Program-made: the position numbers and the translations under genes
Part shown: piece by piece, positions 27,519 through 36,831 of the stretch
Numbering within the stretch: the first letter of the stretch is position 1
Layout of the letters: the number at the start of each line of letters is the position of its first letter
The notes under the pieces: generated by a model
Seen by the model: only the letters and a program-made list of their open reading frames with translations
Databases searched by the model: none
What the model was told of the DNA's origin: nothing
Source: an uncultured Clostridia bacterium
GTDB lineage: Bacteria; Bacillota; Clostridia; TANB77; CAG-465
Assembly: GCA_934149365.1 (NCBI GenBank)
Contig: CAKPEI010000002.1
Span: forward strand, 1-64,000
Reading direction: 5' to 3'
DNA length: 64,000 nt

Positions 27519-28580
27519 ATGTTTGATAAATTAGAAGAAGTAGAAAAAAGATATGAAGAATTAAATAAACTTATTTCAGATCCTGAAATAATAGCTGACC
27601 AGAGTAGTTTTAAAAAATATATGAAAGAACAATCTATGCTTGTTGATGTTGTAGAAAAGTTCAGGGAATACAAAAAAGTAAAGGAAGCTATGGAAGATGC
27701 TGAGGAATTAATGTCAGATCCTGAAATGAAAGAAATAGCAGAGACAGAGTATTATGAGAATAAAGAAAAAATACCTGGCTTAGAAGAAGAACTTAAAGTT
27801 TTACTTCTTCCTAAAGATATTAATGATGATAACAATGTTATTATAGAAATACGTGGCGGTGCAGGTGGCGAAGAAGCAGCGTTATTTGCGTACAACTTGT
27901 TTAGAATGTATTCAATGTATGCAGATACTAAACACTGGACAGTAGAAGTAATGGATATGAATGAGACTGGTATTGGTGGTATCAAAGAAGTTTCTTTCAT
28001 GCTTAAAGGAAAAGGAGCATATAGTAAACTTAAATTTGAAAGTGGTGTACATAGAGTACAAAGAGTTCCTGAGACAGAAGCGAGTGGAAGAATACATACA
28101 TCAACAGTTACAGTAGCTGTTCTTCCAGAAATAGATGATGTTGAAGTAGAAATTAATATGAACGATATAAAAATGGATACATATAGAGCAAGTGGTGCTG
28201 GTGGACAACATATTAATAAAACATCTTCAGCAGTAAGACTTACACATATACCAACAGGTTTTGTTGTTGCATGTCAAACTGAAAGATCACAACTTCAAAA
28301 TAGAGAAACTGCAATGAAAATGTTGAGAGCAAAATTATATGAATTTATGCAAGAAAAACAAATGTCAGAACAAGCAAGTCAAAGAAAACTACAAGTAGGA
28401 AGTGGAGCAAGAAGTGAAAAAATAAGGACATATAACTATCCACAAAATAGAGTAACTGACCACAGAATAAATTATACTATGTATCAATTAGATTCTTTTA
28501 TGAATGGAAATATTGAAGATATGATAGAAGCTCTTCAAGCAGCAGATAAAGCAGAACGTTTAAAAATGGGTGAAGAATAA
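27519..28580 (+). CDS. prfA: Peptide chain release factor 1
   Basis: RF1 recognises UAA and UAG and triggers peptide release. The tripeptide-anticodon region is [20 protein letters not shown], with PET in the PxT position that marks RF1 rather than RF2. The catalytic GGQ is in [21 protein letters not shown]. The C-terminal DHRI region is intact. 353 aa, ATG 27519 behind AAAGGAG. A terminator follows. Confidence 0.97.
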   Translation: MFDKLEEVEKRYEELNKLISDPEIIADQSSFKKYMKEQSMLVDVVEKFREYKKVKEAMEDAEELMSDPEMKEIAETEYYENKEKIPGLEEELKVLLLPKDINDDNNVIIEIRGGAGGEEAALFAYNLFRMYSMYADTKHWTVEVMDMNETGIGGIKEVSFMLKGKGAYSKLKFESGVHRVQRVPETEASGRIHTSTVTVAVLPEIDDVEVEINMNDIKMDTYRASGAGGQHINKTSSAVRLTHIPTGFVVACQTERSQLQNRETAMKMLRAKLYEFMQEKQMSEQASQRKLQVGSGARSEKIRTYNYPQNRVTDHRINYTMYQLDSFMNGNIEDMIEALQAADKAERLKMGEE

Positions 28581-28590
28581 AATATATACT

Positions 28591-28619
28591 TGGCACTATC
28601 AAAAGTGCTGAGTTTTTTT
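28591..28619 (+). terminator. prfA terminator
   Basis: GGCACT and AGTGCT form a short stem (28592-28597 with 28604-28609), followed by seven T. Confidence 0.75.
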
Positions 28620-28675
28620 ATGCCAAAGTAAAATATTACAAAAAAATTACAAATAAAAAAATAACACAAAAAGTG

Positions 28676-28704
28676 TTGGAAAAAGTAATGATATACAGTA
28701 GAAT
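28676..28704 (+). promoter_or_regulatory. Pilin-type promoter P2
   Basis: TTGGAA (28676-28681) and TAGAAT (28699-28704), 17-bp spacer, aligned base for base with P1 (8857) and P3 (57947). The sequence upstream (TTACAAAAA..TTACAAATAAA) is shared with P3. Confidence 0.65.
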
Positions 28705-28756
28705 AAAAATGTAGAAAATAAAAAGAAAGAAAAAACAAACAAAGGAGCGAAAATAA

Positions 28757-28828
<72 letters not shown>

Positions 28829-28892
28829 TATCTAGAAATAAACTAGATAGAGGTTTTTGCGTACATAAGACATATATATTAGATAATGTAAA

Positions 28893-28930
28893 GTTAGTTA
28901 TACAGAGTAGAATGTATAGCTAGCTTTTTT
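28893..28930 (+). terminator. Intrinsic terminator between P2 and the pilin-like gene
   Basis: GTTAGTTATACA (28893-28904) pairs with TGTATAGCTAGC (28913-28924, two G-U), then six T. It is closely related in sequence to the hairpin at 9045 and sits at the same distance from the promoter once the 30-nt AC tract is discounted. Confidence 0.7.
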
Positions 28931-29052
28931 GTGCTTTAAGCAAAAAGTAAGACAAAAATAAAGGTATAACCATGATATATAAGTCATGTAAATATACACA
29001 TATATACATAGTAACAAAACATAACCAAAAATACATAAAAGCAATTAAAAAC

Positions 29053-29275
29053 AATTGCAAAATTTAAAGTAATGTGAAATAATATGTATATATAAAAATT
29101 GTTCTAAGAAAATGGAGGAAAAAAGTATGAGAACAAAAGTTAAACTAAAAGGCGGAATATCATTAATAGTATTAGTAATAACAATAATAGTAATGATAAT
29201 ATTAGCCGCAGCAATAATATTATCACTATCAAATAGCGGAATAATATCAAAAGCAAATAAAGCCAAAACAGATAG
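29053..29275 (+). repeat. Direct repeat copy A: pilin leader and N-terminal coding region
   Basis: About 220 bp nearly identical to 57993-58213, covering the 5' untranslated region, the ribosome site and the prepilin helix. It indicates recent duplication or gene conversion between the two hypervariable pilin-like genes. Confidence 0.85.
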
Positions 29276-30308
29276 TGATGCGGCAAATTTAAAAGAGTAT
29301 GCAAATACATTAATGGCAGAATGGGAATTAATGACAAGTGCAGAGCAAGAAGCAACAGGGTGTGCAAACAATATAGAATATGCAAATAAAAAGCTAGCAG
29401 AAAAAGGTTACAAAAGAGAGCTAGCAGCAGATGGAAAGACAGTAATGAATGAAGCAGCAACAGCAGCAGTAAAAGCAGGACTAAAAGTAGGAGATACAGT
29501 AACAGGGTATACATTAGATGAGACTGCATATACAACAAGTGGAGAAGAGAATACATGTAACCCAGATGCAGGTACAGAAACAACCCCACAACCACAAACA
29601 GTAAAAACAAATACGGATATAACATGGAAATATTTAGGAATAAATGCAAACGGGGAAATGGAGATAATGGCAGATTTATCAACGGCAAATGCAGCTGCAG
29701 CAAATACAAAAGTAACGTTAGGAGGAAAAGGTGGATGCCTAAACGGACCTACAATGTTAAACACAATATGTGAAAAGTTATATTCAAAAGACGGAGTAGG
29801 AACAGCAAGAAGTATGAATATAGAAGATGTAAATAACATATTAGGATATACAGGAGAAAAAGGAAGCTACATTGATAATAATGGTAATGAGGTAAAAACA
29901 CCGACAGCATTAAGAATAGGAGATATAGTAAGTCAAAAAGGAGAGCCAGCATTAAGTAGTACAGCAACACCGGACGGAAGAGATATAAACACATATTACT
30001 CAAATTATTACTATATAAAGAAAACAAATGATGTAAGCAAAATGACGAATGCAGGAAATGTAAATTTAGTATACAATACTAAAAATACGTACTGGCTTGC
30101 TTCTCCGTGTGTCTATGTGTATTTCATCGTCGGCGATGCGTATTTCTATGTACGCTACGTTGACTCTCCTTACGTGAACGCGGGCTACATGTTCGATTCG
30201 CTTGGCGCCTCTGACTACATTACGTATGCGGTTCGTCCCGTAGTTTCTCTAAAATCTAATGTCCAGTTAGAACAAAATACTGAGAAAACAGCGTGGGTAA
30301 TAAAGTAG
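29127..30308 (+). CDS. Pilin-like protein with DGR-type hypervariable C-terminus (target 1)
   Basis: Starts at ATG 29127, 8 nt after GGAGG (the ATG at 29112 overlaps the site). Residues 1-38 form a prepilin-like leader and helix: basic MRTKVKLKGG, then ISLIVLVITIIVMIILAAAI. The middle is an Ala/Thr-rich region. The C-terminal about 190 residues (ITWKYLGINANGEMEIMAD, GGKGGCLNGPTMLN, YWLASPCV, YAVRPVVSLKSNV) look like the C-type-lectin-like, formylglycine-enzyme-related fold used by DGR targets. Residues encoded by 30095-30239 are the variable repeat. Codons there are abruptly GC-richer than in the A-rich flanks. Predicted surface exposure and ligand binding are inferred. Confidence 0.8.
   Translation: MRTKVKLKGGISLIVLVITIIVMIILAAAIILSLSNSGIISKANKAKTDSDAANLKEYANTLMAEWELMTSAEQEATGCANNIEYANKKLAEKGYKRELAADGKTVMNEAATAAVKAGLKVGDTVTGYTLDETAYTTSGEENTCNPDAGTETTPQPQTVKTNTDITWKYLGINANGEMEIMADLSTANAAAANTKVTLGGKGGCLNGPTMLNTICEKLYSKDGVGTARSMNIEDVNNILGYTGEKGSYIDNNGNEVKTPTALRIGDIVSQKGEPALSSTATPDGRDINTYYSNYYYIKKTNDVSKMTNAGNVNLVYNTKNTYWLASPCVYVYFIVGDAYFYVRYVDSPYVNAGYMFDSLGASDYITYAVRPVVSLKSNVQLEQNTEKTAWVIK
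30095..30239 (+). repeat. Variable repeat VR1 of a diversity-generating retroelement
   Basis: 145 bp aligning without gaps to 59318-59462 and to 59046-59190. By hand count about 21 of 37 positions that are A in the template-like copy differ here, against about 18 of 108 other positions. Changes fall mostly in AAY codons. The ends are conserved (CTTCTCCGTGTGTC and a GTTCGTCC-type end). Confidence 0.8.
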
Positions 30309-30329
30309 GCACAAAACTAGGGAAAATGG

Positions 30330-30421
30330 GAAGCGCATAAACATGGGAAGATATGAAATTAACATAAAATGCACAGTGTAAGTAGGGACAAAACATAAAA
30401 AATAGGCGCTTCCAAAAGTGC
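30330..30421 (+). other. Long-range inverted repeat downstream of target 1
   Basis: GGAAGCGC (near 30330) and GCGCTTCC (near 30413) are perfect complements about 75 nt apart in the 3' untranslated region. The first 30 nt after the stop resemble the flank of target 2 (ACTAGG..AAATGG), then the two diverge. The rest of 30309-30653 holds a terminator (30486) and an AT-rich upstream region for the next gene. Confidence 0.4.
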
Positions 30422-30485
30422 ATACCACATATGTATACATAAAATTATTGAATGCTAGTTTTAGTTGACATATTTATATATATTT

Positions 30486-30525
30486 AGTCATGTAGACACT
30501 CTCTCGTCTATGTGGCTATTTTTTT
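30486..30525 (+). terminator. Intrinsic terminator
   Basis: AGTCATGTAGAC (30486-30497) pairs with GTCTATGTGGCT (30506-30517, three G-U), then seven T. Confidence 0.75.
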
Positions 30526-30653
30526 ATGCAAAAATGGCTAAATGTGGCTAAAAATGGTAAAATATGTATACATAAAAAGTAAAGTATGATATACTTATAT
30601 ATGTAGGCGTTTAACAAGGTATATTTAAAAATTTAAGTATAGGAGGAGATTTT

Positions 30654-32606
30654 ATGTTTAAACGGTTATTCTCAGCTTTGATTGCAGTATCATTCTTGTT
30701 TGTGGCAGTTCCACAAACAAGTTTGCAACCTACTTGTGTTTATGCTTTTAGTAACTATCAGGTAAGTGCAAATAAAAATACTACTATCAAAAAAGAAGCT
30801 TCACAGGACAGCAAGACTGTCAGAAATGTTAAAAAAGGGGAGAAGTTAACGGTTACAGGAGAGGTTACCAATAAATATGGTAACAAATGGTACAAAGTAA
30901 GTGGTGGCTACGTATATAGTGGTAATTTTACAAAAGTAGCCTCTAATGAAAAAAAGGTTACTACTAAAAACGTAAATTTCAACGTTTTGGTTTTAGTAGA
31001 TACCAAAGTTCGCAAGGAATACTATGATGGTACAGGCATAGTACGGAATGCATACAAAAATGAAGTTATGTCCGTAACCCAAGAAATATCAAATAGGTAT
31101 GGTAATATTTGGTATAAAGTAAGAGACGGATATATCTACAGCGGTAAGGTAGAGAAAACTACAAAACCTGTACTTGAACCTCAGTATACACCGCCTAATA
31201 CCAATCTTGTTCCTAAAGAGCAGGAAAGAAAAGATAATCAGAGTTCCAATACTGGTAAAGCTGATTTGCCCAAGGAAAACCCAAGTACAAACCAAAACAC
31301 TCATAGTCATAATTACAAAATAGTTGGCTATGAAAGTGCACATCCACATTATGCACTTATGCGGTGTAGTTGTGGTAATGGATTTTGTTCAAATACTGAG
31401 ACGACTTACGACAGTAATTGTTCAATATGCACAGATCCGTGTAGAAATGGCCACGACTATATATGTGTAGGTTATGAAGGTGATCATCCTCATTATGCAT
31501 TGTATGAATGTACAAGATGTGATAGTGGGTATTGCTCCAATGAAACTGGCTTTGTAAGTAGTTGTTTTAAGTGTAATCCACAAGTATGTGAAGATGAAGA
31601 AGATGGACATATATGTATATATGACATTGATGGTGGCAGGCTTAAAGAACATCCTCACTATAAGATTGAAGAATGCAAATGTGGAAATGAGCGCATAAAC
31701 AAAAGGGATACTGGGTATTACAGTGGATGCAGTACTTGTAACAATGTGTTTGCAGATGACGATTTCAACTATTCTGACTTCTATGGTAGAATGATTGATT
31801 TAAGTGATGGTAGACTTGTTCCTTTGACATCAGCTCAGCAAGATGCAGTACGAGGCTTTGCGGCAGATTACCACTATTCATTAGACTTGTTTGGTATGAT
31901 ACCTGCGGTAGGGAATGTATTTGATGCAGCTAATGCATTATGTTATTTGGTTGAGGGAAGACATGCAGAGGCACTACTTTCTGGCGCAGCACTTTTACCA
32001 TATGTTGGTATTTTGACAACAGAAGGTAAGATAATAAACAAACAGGGAACTCTTCTTTTGACTTATTCAGGGGATTCGCTAGAAGACATATCTATTAAGG
32101 CTGCTAAAAAAACAGTTGTTGAAGGTGTGGAAAATCTTACTGGTACTGCGGTGAACATTTTAAAGCATCAGGATGATTATGCAGATAGTGTGTTATATTC
32201 AATAAAGAAAATTACAGAAGGTCGCAACTTGCATATATCAGATGTTTTTTACGGCAATGAGCTTTTAATCAACAAAGCTTATCAAGGAACAGTTACTTCT
32301 TACGCAGGACTTACATATGGAGCGGGCTCAAAAGAGCTAAACAGACTGGTCCATGTTTCACAGCATGCAGCTAATTCGGCAGCCAAAGGAAAAACTTTGT
32401 TTAATGTTTCCGGTAAAGAGCTGTTTAGTTTAATAGACGACGTATATTTTAATGGCGACATTGTTAAAATTGTGGAAAATGGCATCAGAACTGAATATTA
32501 CATCGATGCTGGTTATACTATAGGTAAAAAAGGAGAGCATTATATGGAAATAGTGCTTGAAGATCATAAGGTTATAACCGCATATCCTATTAAGGGGGTG
32601 GACTAA
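30654..32606 (+). CDS. Secreted polymorphic-toxin-like protein: SH3b, metal-ribbon repeats, pre-toxin and C-terminal toxin-like domain
   Basis: A 650-aa protein behind AGGAGGAG. A signal peptide (about 1-30, MFKRLFSALIAVSFLFVAVP) is followed by two SH3b-like cell-wall domains (about 35-98 and 105-165, each with KWYKV or IWYKV and GYVYSG or GYIYSG) and a Pro/Asn linker. Three repeats of HPHY..xxCxCG..CxxC follow (about 225-365), which look metal-binding. Residues about 415-465 (DLFGMIPAVGNVFDAANALCYLVEG) match pre-toxin domains. The last 100 residues (LNRLVHVSQHAAN, ELFSLIDDVYF, YYIDAGYTIGKKG, VITAYPIKG) resemble BECR-type RNase toxin ends. Codon use is less AT-biased than in neighbours, suggesting transfer. 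Toxin class is tentative. Confidence 0.65.
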   Translation: MFKRLFSALIAVSFLFVAVPQTSLQPTCVYAFSNYQVSANKNTTIKKEASQDSKTVRNVKKGEKLTVTGEVTNKYGNKWYKVSGGYVYSGNFTKVASNEKKVTTKNVNFNVLVLVDTKVRKEYYDGTGIVRNAYKNEVMSVTQEISNRYGNIWYKVRDGYIYSGKVEKTTKPVLEPQYTPPNTNLVPKEQERKDNQSSNTGKADLPKENPSTNQNTHSHNYKIVGYESAHPHYALMRCSCGNGFCSNTETTYDSNCSICTDPCRNGHDYICVGYEGDHPHYALYECTRCDSGYCSNETGFVSSCFKCNPQVCEDEEDGHICIYDIDGGRLKEHPHYKIEECKCGNERINKRDTGYYSGCSTCNNVFADDDFNYSDFYGRMIDLSDGRLVPLTSAQQDAVRGFAADYHYSLDLFGMIPAVGNVFDAANALCYLVEGRHAEALLSGAALLPYVGILTTEGKIINKQGTLLLTYSGDSLEDISIKAAKKTVVEGVENLTGTAVNILKHQDDYADSVLYSIKKITEGRNLHISDVFYGNELLINKAYQGTVTSYAGLTYGAGSKELNRLVHVSQHAANSAAKGKTLFNVSGKELFSLIDDVYFNGDIVKIVENGIRTEYYIDAGYTIGKKGEHYMEIVLEDHKVITAYPIKGVD

Positions 32607-32607
32607 T

Positions 32608-33303
32608 ATGAAGAAACTGTTTTGCTTTCTGGTAATTGTTATGGCTGTTATGTTTTCTTCTTTGATTGCATATGCTGACGGATATTGTCCTGATAATGAA
32701 GATGAAACGCATCACTACGATGCTTCTGTCAATATGGACAATGAACATCCTCACGCTGGATATCTTGATTGCCTTTGTGGTTCTCGGTGTAGGTTAAACA
32801 AGATATACAAGTATGATTGTCAGAGATGCAGAGAAGAACTTTGCCAAAAAGGATATCACTACTATCTTGACGAACTTAGGTACAGAAATGAAGATGGTGA
32901 CATATGCCTGATAGGAGTTTGCATGTGCGGGGATGAACAATACCTTGACGTGTATGTTGATGGCGTGTCTACTGTAGCACCAAGATGTAAGCTGTTTTAT
33001 TCTAACGGAGAGCTGATTGTAGATCCTAATTATGCTCACGTAGTACTTGTTAATGGTAACGAAGTGCAAGCTTTCTGCGATGTCGATTGTGAAGGTGAAT
33101 GCGCTGCTTGCTCATATATGAGTGAGTATATAGAAGAAATTTATGAGTTTTCTATATGGGACTATGAGCATGGAAACGGAGAATACTATGAGGGCTATGT
33201 CGCAGATAGATATAATAATTATAGCGACTATGATTATTATACTGATGATGACTACGATGAATTGCAAGATTGGCTTGATGACGTAAGGCAGCTGTTTAGG
33301 TAA
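32608..33303 (+). CDS. Secreted Cys-rich, acidic protein partnered with the toxin-like gene
   Basis: Starts 1 nt after the stop of the toxin-like gene, so the two are translationally coupled. 231 aa with a signal peptide (MKKLFCFLVIVMAVMFSSLIAYA). One copy of the same HPHxGYLDCLCG..C..CQRC module found in the upstream protein is followed by more Cys pairs (VCMCGDE, DVDCEGECAACSY) and an extremely Asp/Tyr-rich tail (YNNYSDYDYYTDDDYDELQ). It could be an accessory or an exported neutralising partner. The position fits an immunity gene but the signal peptide is unusual for one. Family unknown. Confidence 0.6.
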   Translation: MKKLFCFLVIVMAVMFSSLIAYADGYCPDNEDETHHYDASVNMDNEHPHAGYLDCLCGSRCRLNKIYKYDCQRCREELCQKGYHYYLDELRYRNEDGDICLIGVCMCGDEQYLDVYVDGVSTVAPRCKLFYSNGELIVDPNYAHVVLVNGNEVQAFCDVDCEGECAACSYMSEYIEEIYEFSIWDYEHGNGEYYEGYVADRYNNYSDYDYYTDDDYDELQDWLDDVRQLFR

Positions 33304-33351
33304 AAATTAAAAGAGGCGGAAGTTTAATACTTTCGCCTCTTTCATAATGAG

Positions 33352-35223
33352 TTATTGCTCTTTTTTGTTTTTCATTTTATTTATTTCTTCATATCTTTTG
33401 ATTTTCATTGTAGTTGTTTTTACAAAATCATCTTCTTTAATTTCTAGCTTTTTAATAACTTTATATGTTGATAATGATTTATTTACCTCTTTTATTTTTG
33501 ACCATAAAATATCATGAATTTCTTCAGCAGATAACTCTTTGTCATAGGTTTCTTTAATGTATGTGTAATTTGGAATAACAAGTGCAGTAATAATTAATTC
33601 TTTTTCTCCTTCTACTTCTTTTCCATATACCATACATTCTGATATTTCATCTATATCTTTTAGAAGATTTTCTATTTCCTCTGGGTAAATATTTTTTCCA
33701 TTTTGTGTTACTATAACATTCTTGCATCTTCCTGTAATGTATAAGAAACCGTCTTTATCTAAATAACCTATATCACCAGATCTAAAGTAACCATCTTGAA
33801 TTACATCTTTGGTTGCTTCTTCATCTTCATAGTAGCCAAGCATAAGAGTGTCACTTTTTATAAGGACCTCACCTTCGCCATTTTCATTTGGGTTATCTAT
33901 CTTTATATCAGCACAAATTACTGCTTTACCTGCAGAACCAACTTTAGTTTTAAATTCAGGTGTAAGTGCTGCTATTGGGGCTGTTTCTGTAAGACCATAT
34001 CCTTGAAGAAAAGTAATTCCGATGTCTTCAAGCCATTTACCTATTTTAGGATCAATAGGTGCAGCAGCGGATACTATGTATTTTATATTTCCACCCAGAT
34101 TATCATATATTTCGCCGAATACTTTTCTTTTTATATTAACATGGGTAGCTTTTAAGGCGTTGGTTATAACTATCATAGAATTAACCATACCTTCCTTTTT
34201 GCTTTTAACTATGTTATTATGTATTTTTTTATATAGGTTTTCTATAAGCAAAGGAACAGCGAGCATAGCGGTAGGTTTGGCTTCTTTTAAATTTGGTACA
34301 ATATATTTTAAGCCTTCACAAACGGCTATAGAAGCACCAACTGCAAAAGGTACTAAAAAGCCAATAGTAGATTCATAAGTGTGGTGTAGTGGGAGTACAG
34401 AAAATAGTCTATCATTTTCTGTTAAGTGAACATATGCTGAAACTGCATTTACATTTTGGGCTAAATTTCTATGGCATAACATAACACCCTTGGCTTGAGA
34501 AGTGGTTCCTGATGTAAAAAGTAGCACCTTAAAAGCATTAGGATCTATTTTTATATCCATAAATGAGTTGTCGCCTGCAATGTATAGATCTTTTCCTTTT
34601 TCTATTAGATAATTCATTCCTATTAGTTTATCGTTTAAAGCATCATCACTATTCATTTCAATAAAATATTCAACTTCACCTAAATTTTCTTTGATTTTCT
34701 CTATTACTTCTTTCTTTCTAGAAGAGAAAATTACAGCTTTTGCTTTTGATCTTTTTATAACATTTTCAACCTCGTTTATTGGAAGTTCCTTATCAGTTGG
34801 AACAGCTATGTTGTTTGAACATAAAATTGTCATGTAAGAAATATACCAGTTGTAACTAGTTTCGCCATAAATAACAATTGGTGAATTTGTTATTTTTAAG
34901 ATGTTTGTTAAACCTGTTCCAAAGCCAATTGTATCTGCTCTAAATTCAGAGTAGGTTGCTTCATAATATGGTTCCTTATGTTCTTTTTTGTATAAAATAC
35001 AAGGTCTATCTTTAAATACTGTAGTTGACCTTTCAAATATTTCTTTTATATCTGTATACTCAGTTGGAACGTACCCTTTAGAAGTCTTTTTAATAGTATC
35101 TTTGGAATTTTGCATTTGATCAGCAGAGCTTTTTACATCTAGCTCATCAATTTCAGATAGCTCATTCATTTTAAATTTAGGAAACTTAAAATTTGGAATT
35201 TTAAAGTCTTTTAATATTCTCAT
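33352..35223 (-). CDS. Long-chain acyl-CoA synthetase-like AMP-binding protein
   Basis: An ANL-family adenylate-forming enzyme of 623 aa. The P-loop is LLFTSGTTSQAKGVMLCHRN, then GYGLTETAPIAALTP, and the hinge and A8-A10 region YFRSGDIGYLDKDGFLYITGR with the later KNVIVTQNGKNIYPEEIE. This is the pattern of FadD-type synthetases that activate fatty acids with ATP and CoA. The catalytic Lys near the C-terminus would lie in the FVKTTTMKIKRYE region. About 80 residues of polar N-terminal extension precede the core. Single gene, divergent from the radical SAM gene. Confidence 0.88.
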   Translation of the reverse strand: MRILKDFKIPNFKFPKFKMNELSEIDELDVKSSADQMQNSKDTIKKTSKGYVPTEYTDIKEIFERSTTVFKDRPCILYKKEHKEPYYEATYSEFRADTIGFGTGLTNILKITNSPIVIYGETSYNWYISYMTILCSNNIAVPTDKELPINEVENVIKRSKAKAVIFSSRKKEVIEKIKENLGEVEYFIEMNSDDALNDKLIGMNYLIEKGKDLYIAGDNSFMDIKIDPNAFKVLLFTSGTTSQAKGVMLCHRNLAQNVNAVSAYVHLTENDRLFSVLPLHHTYESTIGFLVPFAVGASIAVCEGLKYIVPNLKEAKPTAMLAVPLLIENLYKKIHNNIVKSKKEGMVNSMIVITNALKATHVNIKRKVFGEIYDNLGGNIKYIVSAAAPIDPKIGKWLEDIGITFLQGYGLTETAPIAALTPEFKTKVGSAGKAVICADIKIDNPNENGEGEVLIKSDTLMLGYYEDEEATKDVIQDGYFRSGDIGYLDKDGFLYITGRCKNVIVTQNGKNIYPEEIENLLKDIDEISECMVYGKEVEGEKELIITALVIPNYTYIKETYDKELSAEEIHDILWSKIKEVNKSLSTYKVIKKLEIKEDDFVKTTTMKIKRYEEINKMKNKKEQ

Positions 35224-35334
35224 TATTTCACCTTCTTAAATGTATAGGGGTAATTATATAACGTTATTTCCTCTATGTCAAATAAGAAATAAGTGCAAAG
35301 AGAAGAATATAAAGTAATGAATTATGGCTATGGC

Positions 35335-35363
35335 TTGAAAAAGTTATGTAAATATGATACAAT
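35335..35363 (+). promoter_or_regulatory. Promoter of the radical-SAM peptide cluster
   Basis: TTGAAA (35335-35340) and TACAAT (35358-35363), 17-bp spacer. A perfect 8-bp dyad CACTTAAT/ATTAAGTG (about 35385-35406) lies in the leader and might be an operator. Confidence 0.6.
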
Positions 35364-35440
35364 TAAAAAGCTTTATGTGTTTAGCACTTAATATATTAAT
35401 TAAGTGAATGATATAAATAATAATATAAGGAGGAATAGAT

Positions 35441-36829
35441 GTGAAACTGAACGAAAATATTATGCCTGAATTGGCGGATGAACTGGTTATGAGGTTGGCA
35501 TTGCGCGAAGAGGAAAATGTGTATAACGAAGACGTGTATTTGCTATACAACCCCAATGGGTATGGTGGTGTAATGGTTACAGGTGAGGATGTGATTAAAC
35601 TTTTAAGGCAATTTGACGGAAAAACCAGCATTGCAACTGCTATTAAAAAACTAAAAAGAGTTGATCCTAACGAAGCAATGCGGATAATATCACATCTTTT
35701 TGCAAAGCAAATGCTAAAGGCAGATGGAGTGCAAGTTGATGTTGATAAAGCATGGAAAAAGGAACTTACATGTTGGCTGCATATCACAAATGACTGCAAT
35801 TTGCGGTGTACATACTGTTATATTCACAAAACTCATTCGGATATGCCAGATGATATTCTCTATCAGTCACTAGACAAGATGTTTGATTCTTGCAAAAAGC
35901 ACGGGTATTCTAAGCTATCTTTAATGTTGGTTGGCGGAGAACCGCTTACAAGATTTGAAAAAATAAAAGAGATAGTTGATTACTGCTCAGAAGTAAAAGG
36001 GGATGTCGAGGTAAAATATATTATTCCAACAAATGGCACATTGATTACAAAGGAAGTTGCAAACTATATAGTCCAGAATAAAATATCAGTTGGGGTTTCT
36101 TTGGATGGTATTAAAGAATTTCATGACGAAAACAGAGTAAAAGTAGACGGAACGGGAAGTTATGCTCAAACTATGAGAGGTATTGATAATCTTATATCAG
36201 CGGGTATTAAGCCTTCTATAATGGTTACTGTTACTCCTCAAAATCTAGATGGGCTTCCGCTTCTTACAGAGGAAATGATAAACAAAAAGCTCTTTTTCAG
36301 ATTTTCTTTTCAAAGAGACACTCAGACTGGAATTCCTGATATAATGAATCACTCAGAGCATTGCTTAGATGTGCTTAAAGAATGCTTTGAGATAATGTAT
36401 AATGCCCTAATAAATGGAAAGACAGGATGGCTATTTCAGTTTGGAGATGTTACTTTTGGAAGACCAGTTAGGAGAGCTTGCGCAGCAGGAAAGAATTTCT
36501 TTTCAATAGGTCAGGATGGCTCTATAGGTTCTTGCAGTTTAGGACTTGAAGCTCCTAAAGGTAATATTTCTGATGTTGATGATGTCATTTGTAACATTAA
36601 TGAAATGTTCCCTGAAATATCTAAAACTTCAGCTTGCGATATAAAAGGATGCAGAAAATGCATTTGGAGACATAGTTGCGCGGGGGCATGTCCGTTACAA
36701 ACATATGCAACATATGGAACATATTTGCATATTTCTCCATACTGCTATTTGTACGAAAAGTGTTTACCAGATGTCATTCGCATTTATGCGTTGACTATAT
36801 ATTACAAAAATAAAGAAAAGGAGGAATAA
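35441..36829 (+). CDS. Radical SAM/SPASM peptide maturase
   Basis: The N-terminal 90 residues (LYNPNGYGGVMVTGEDVIKLL, then ATAIKKLKRV) resemble a PqqD-like peptide-recognition domain. The radical SAM core follows with NDCNLRCTYCYIHK (CxxxCxxC, about residue 115), LMLVGGEPLTR and SVGVSLDGIKEFHDENR. A C-terminal SPASM-type Cys set is visible: ACAAGKNFFSIGQDGSIGSCSLG, then CDIKGCRKCIWRHSCAGACP and a later Cys in SPYCYLYEKC. 462 aa. It is followed after 2 nt by a tiny Cys-rich gene, the expected substrate. Such enzymes install thioether or carbon-carbon links in RiPPs. The exact reaction is not known from sequence. GC-richer codons than the flanks suggest transfer. Confidence 0.88.
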   Translation: MKLNENIMPELADELVMRLALREEENVYNEDVYLLYNPNGYGGVMVTGEDVIKLLRQFDGKTSIATAIKKLKRVDPNEAMRIISHLFAKQMLKADGVQVDVDKAWKKELTCWLHITNDCNLRCTYCYIHKTHSDMPDDILYQSLDKMFDSCKKHGYSKLSLMLVGGEPLTRFEKIKEIVDYCSEVKGDVEVKYIIPTNGTLITKEVANYIVQNKISVGVSLDGIKEFHDENRVKVDGTGSYAQTMRGIDNLISAGIKPSIMVTVTPQNLDGLPLLTEEMINKKLFFRFSFQRDTQTGIPDIMNHSEHCLDVLKECFEIMYNALINGKTGWLFQFGDVTFGRPVRRACAAGKNFFSIGQDGSIGSCSLGLEAPKGNISDVDDVICNINEMFPEISKTSACDIKGCRKCIWRHSCAGACPLQTYATYGTYLHISPYCYLYEKCLPDVIRIYALTIYYKNKEKEE

Positions 36830-36831
36830 GC

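Noticed and set aside
29140..29709. Long Leu-rich minus-strand ORFs opposite the pilin-like genes (also 29749-30027, 58079-58588, 58625-59035)
   Set aside because: They are the complement of A-rich Thr/Ala/Lys codons, have no ribosome sites, and encode low-complexity Leu/Tyr strings.
30240..30308. Cruciform-forming hairpin directly after VR1, as seen downstream of some DGR variable repeats
   Set aside because: No perfect hairpin lies within a few bases of the end of VR1 or VR2. The only inverted repeat is the distant one at 30330-30421.
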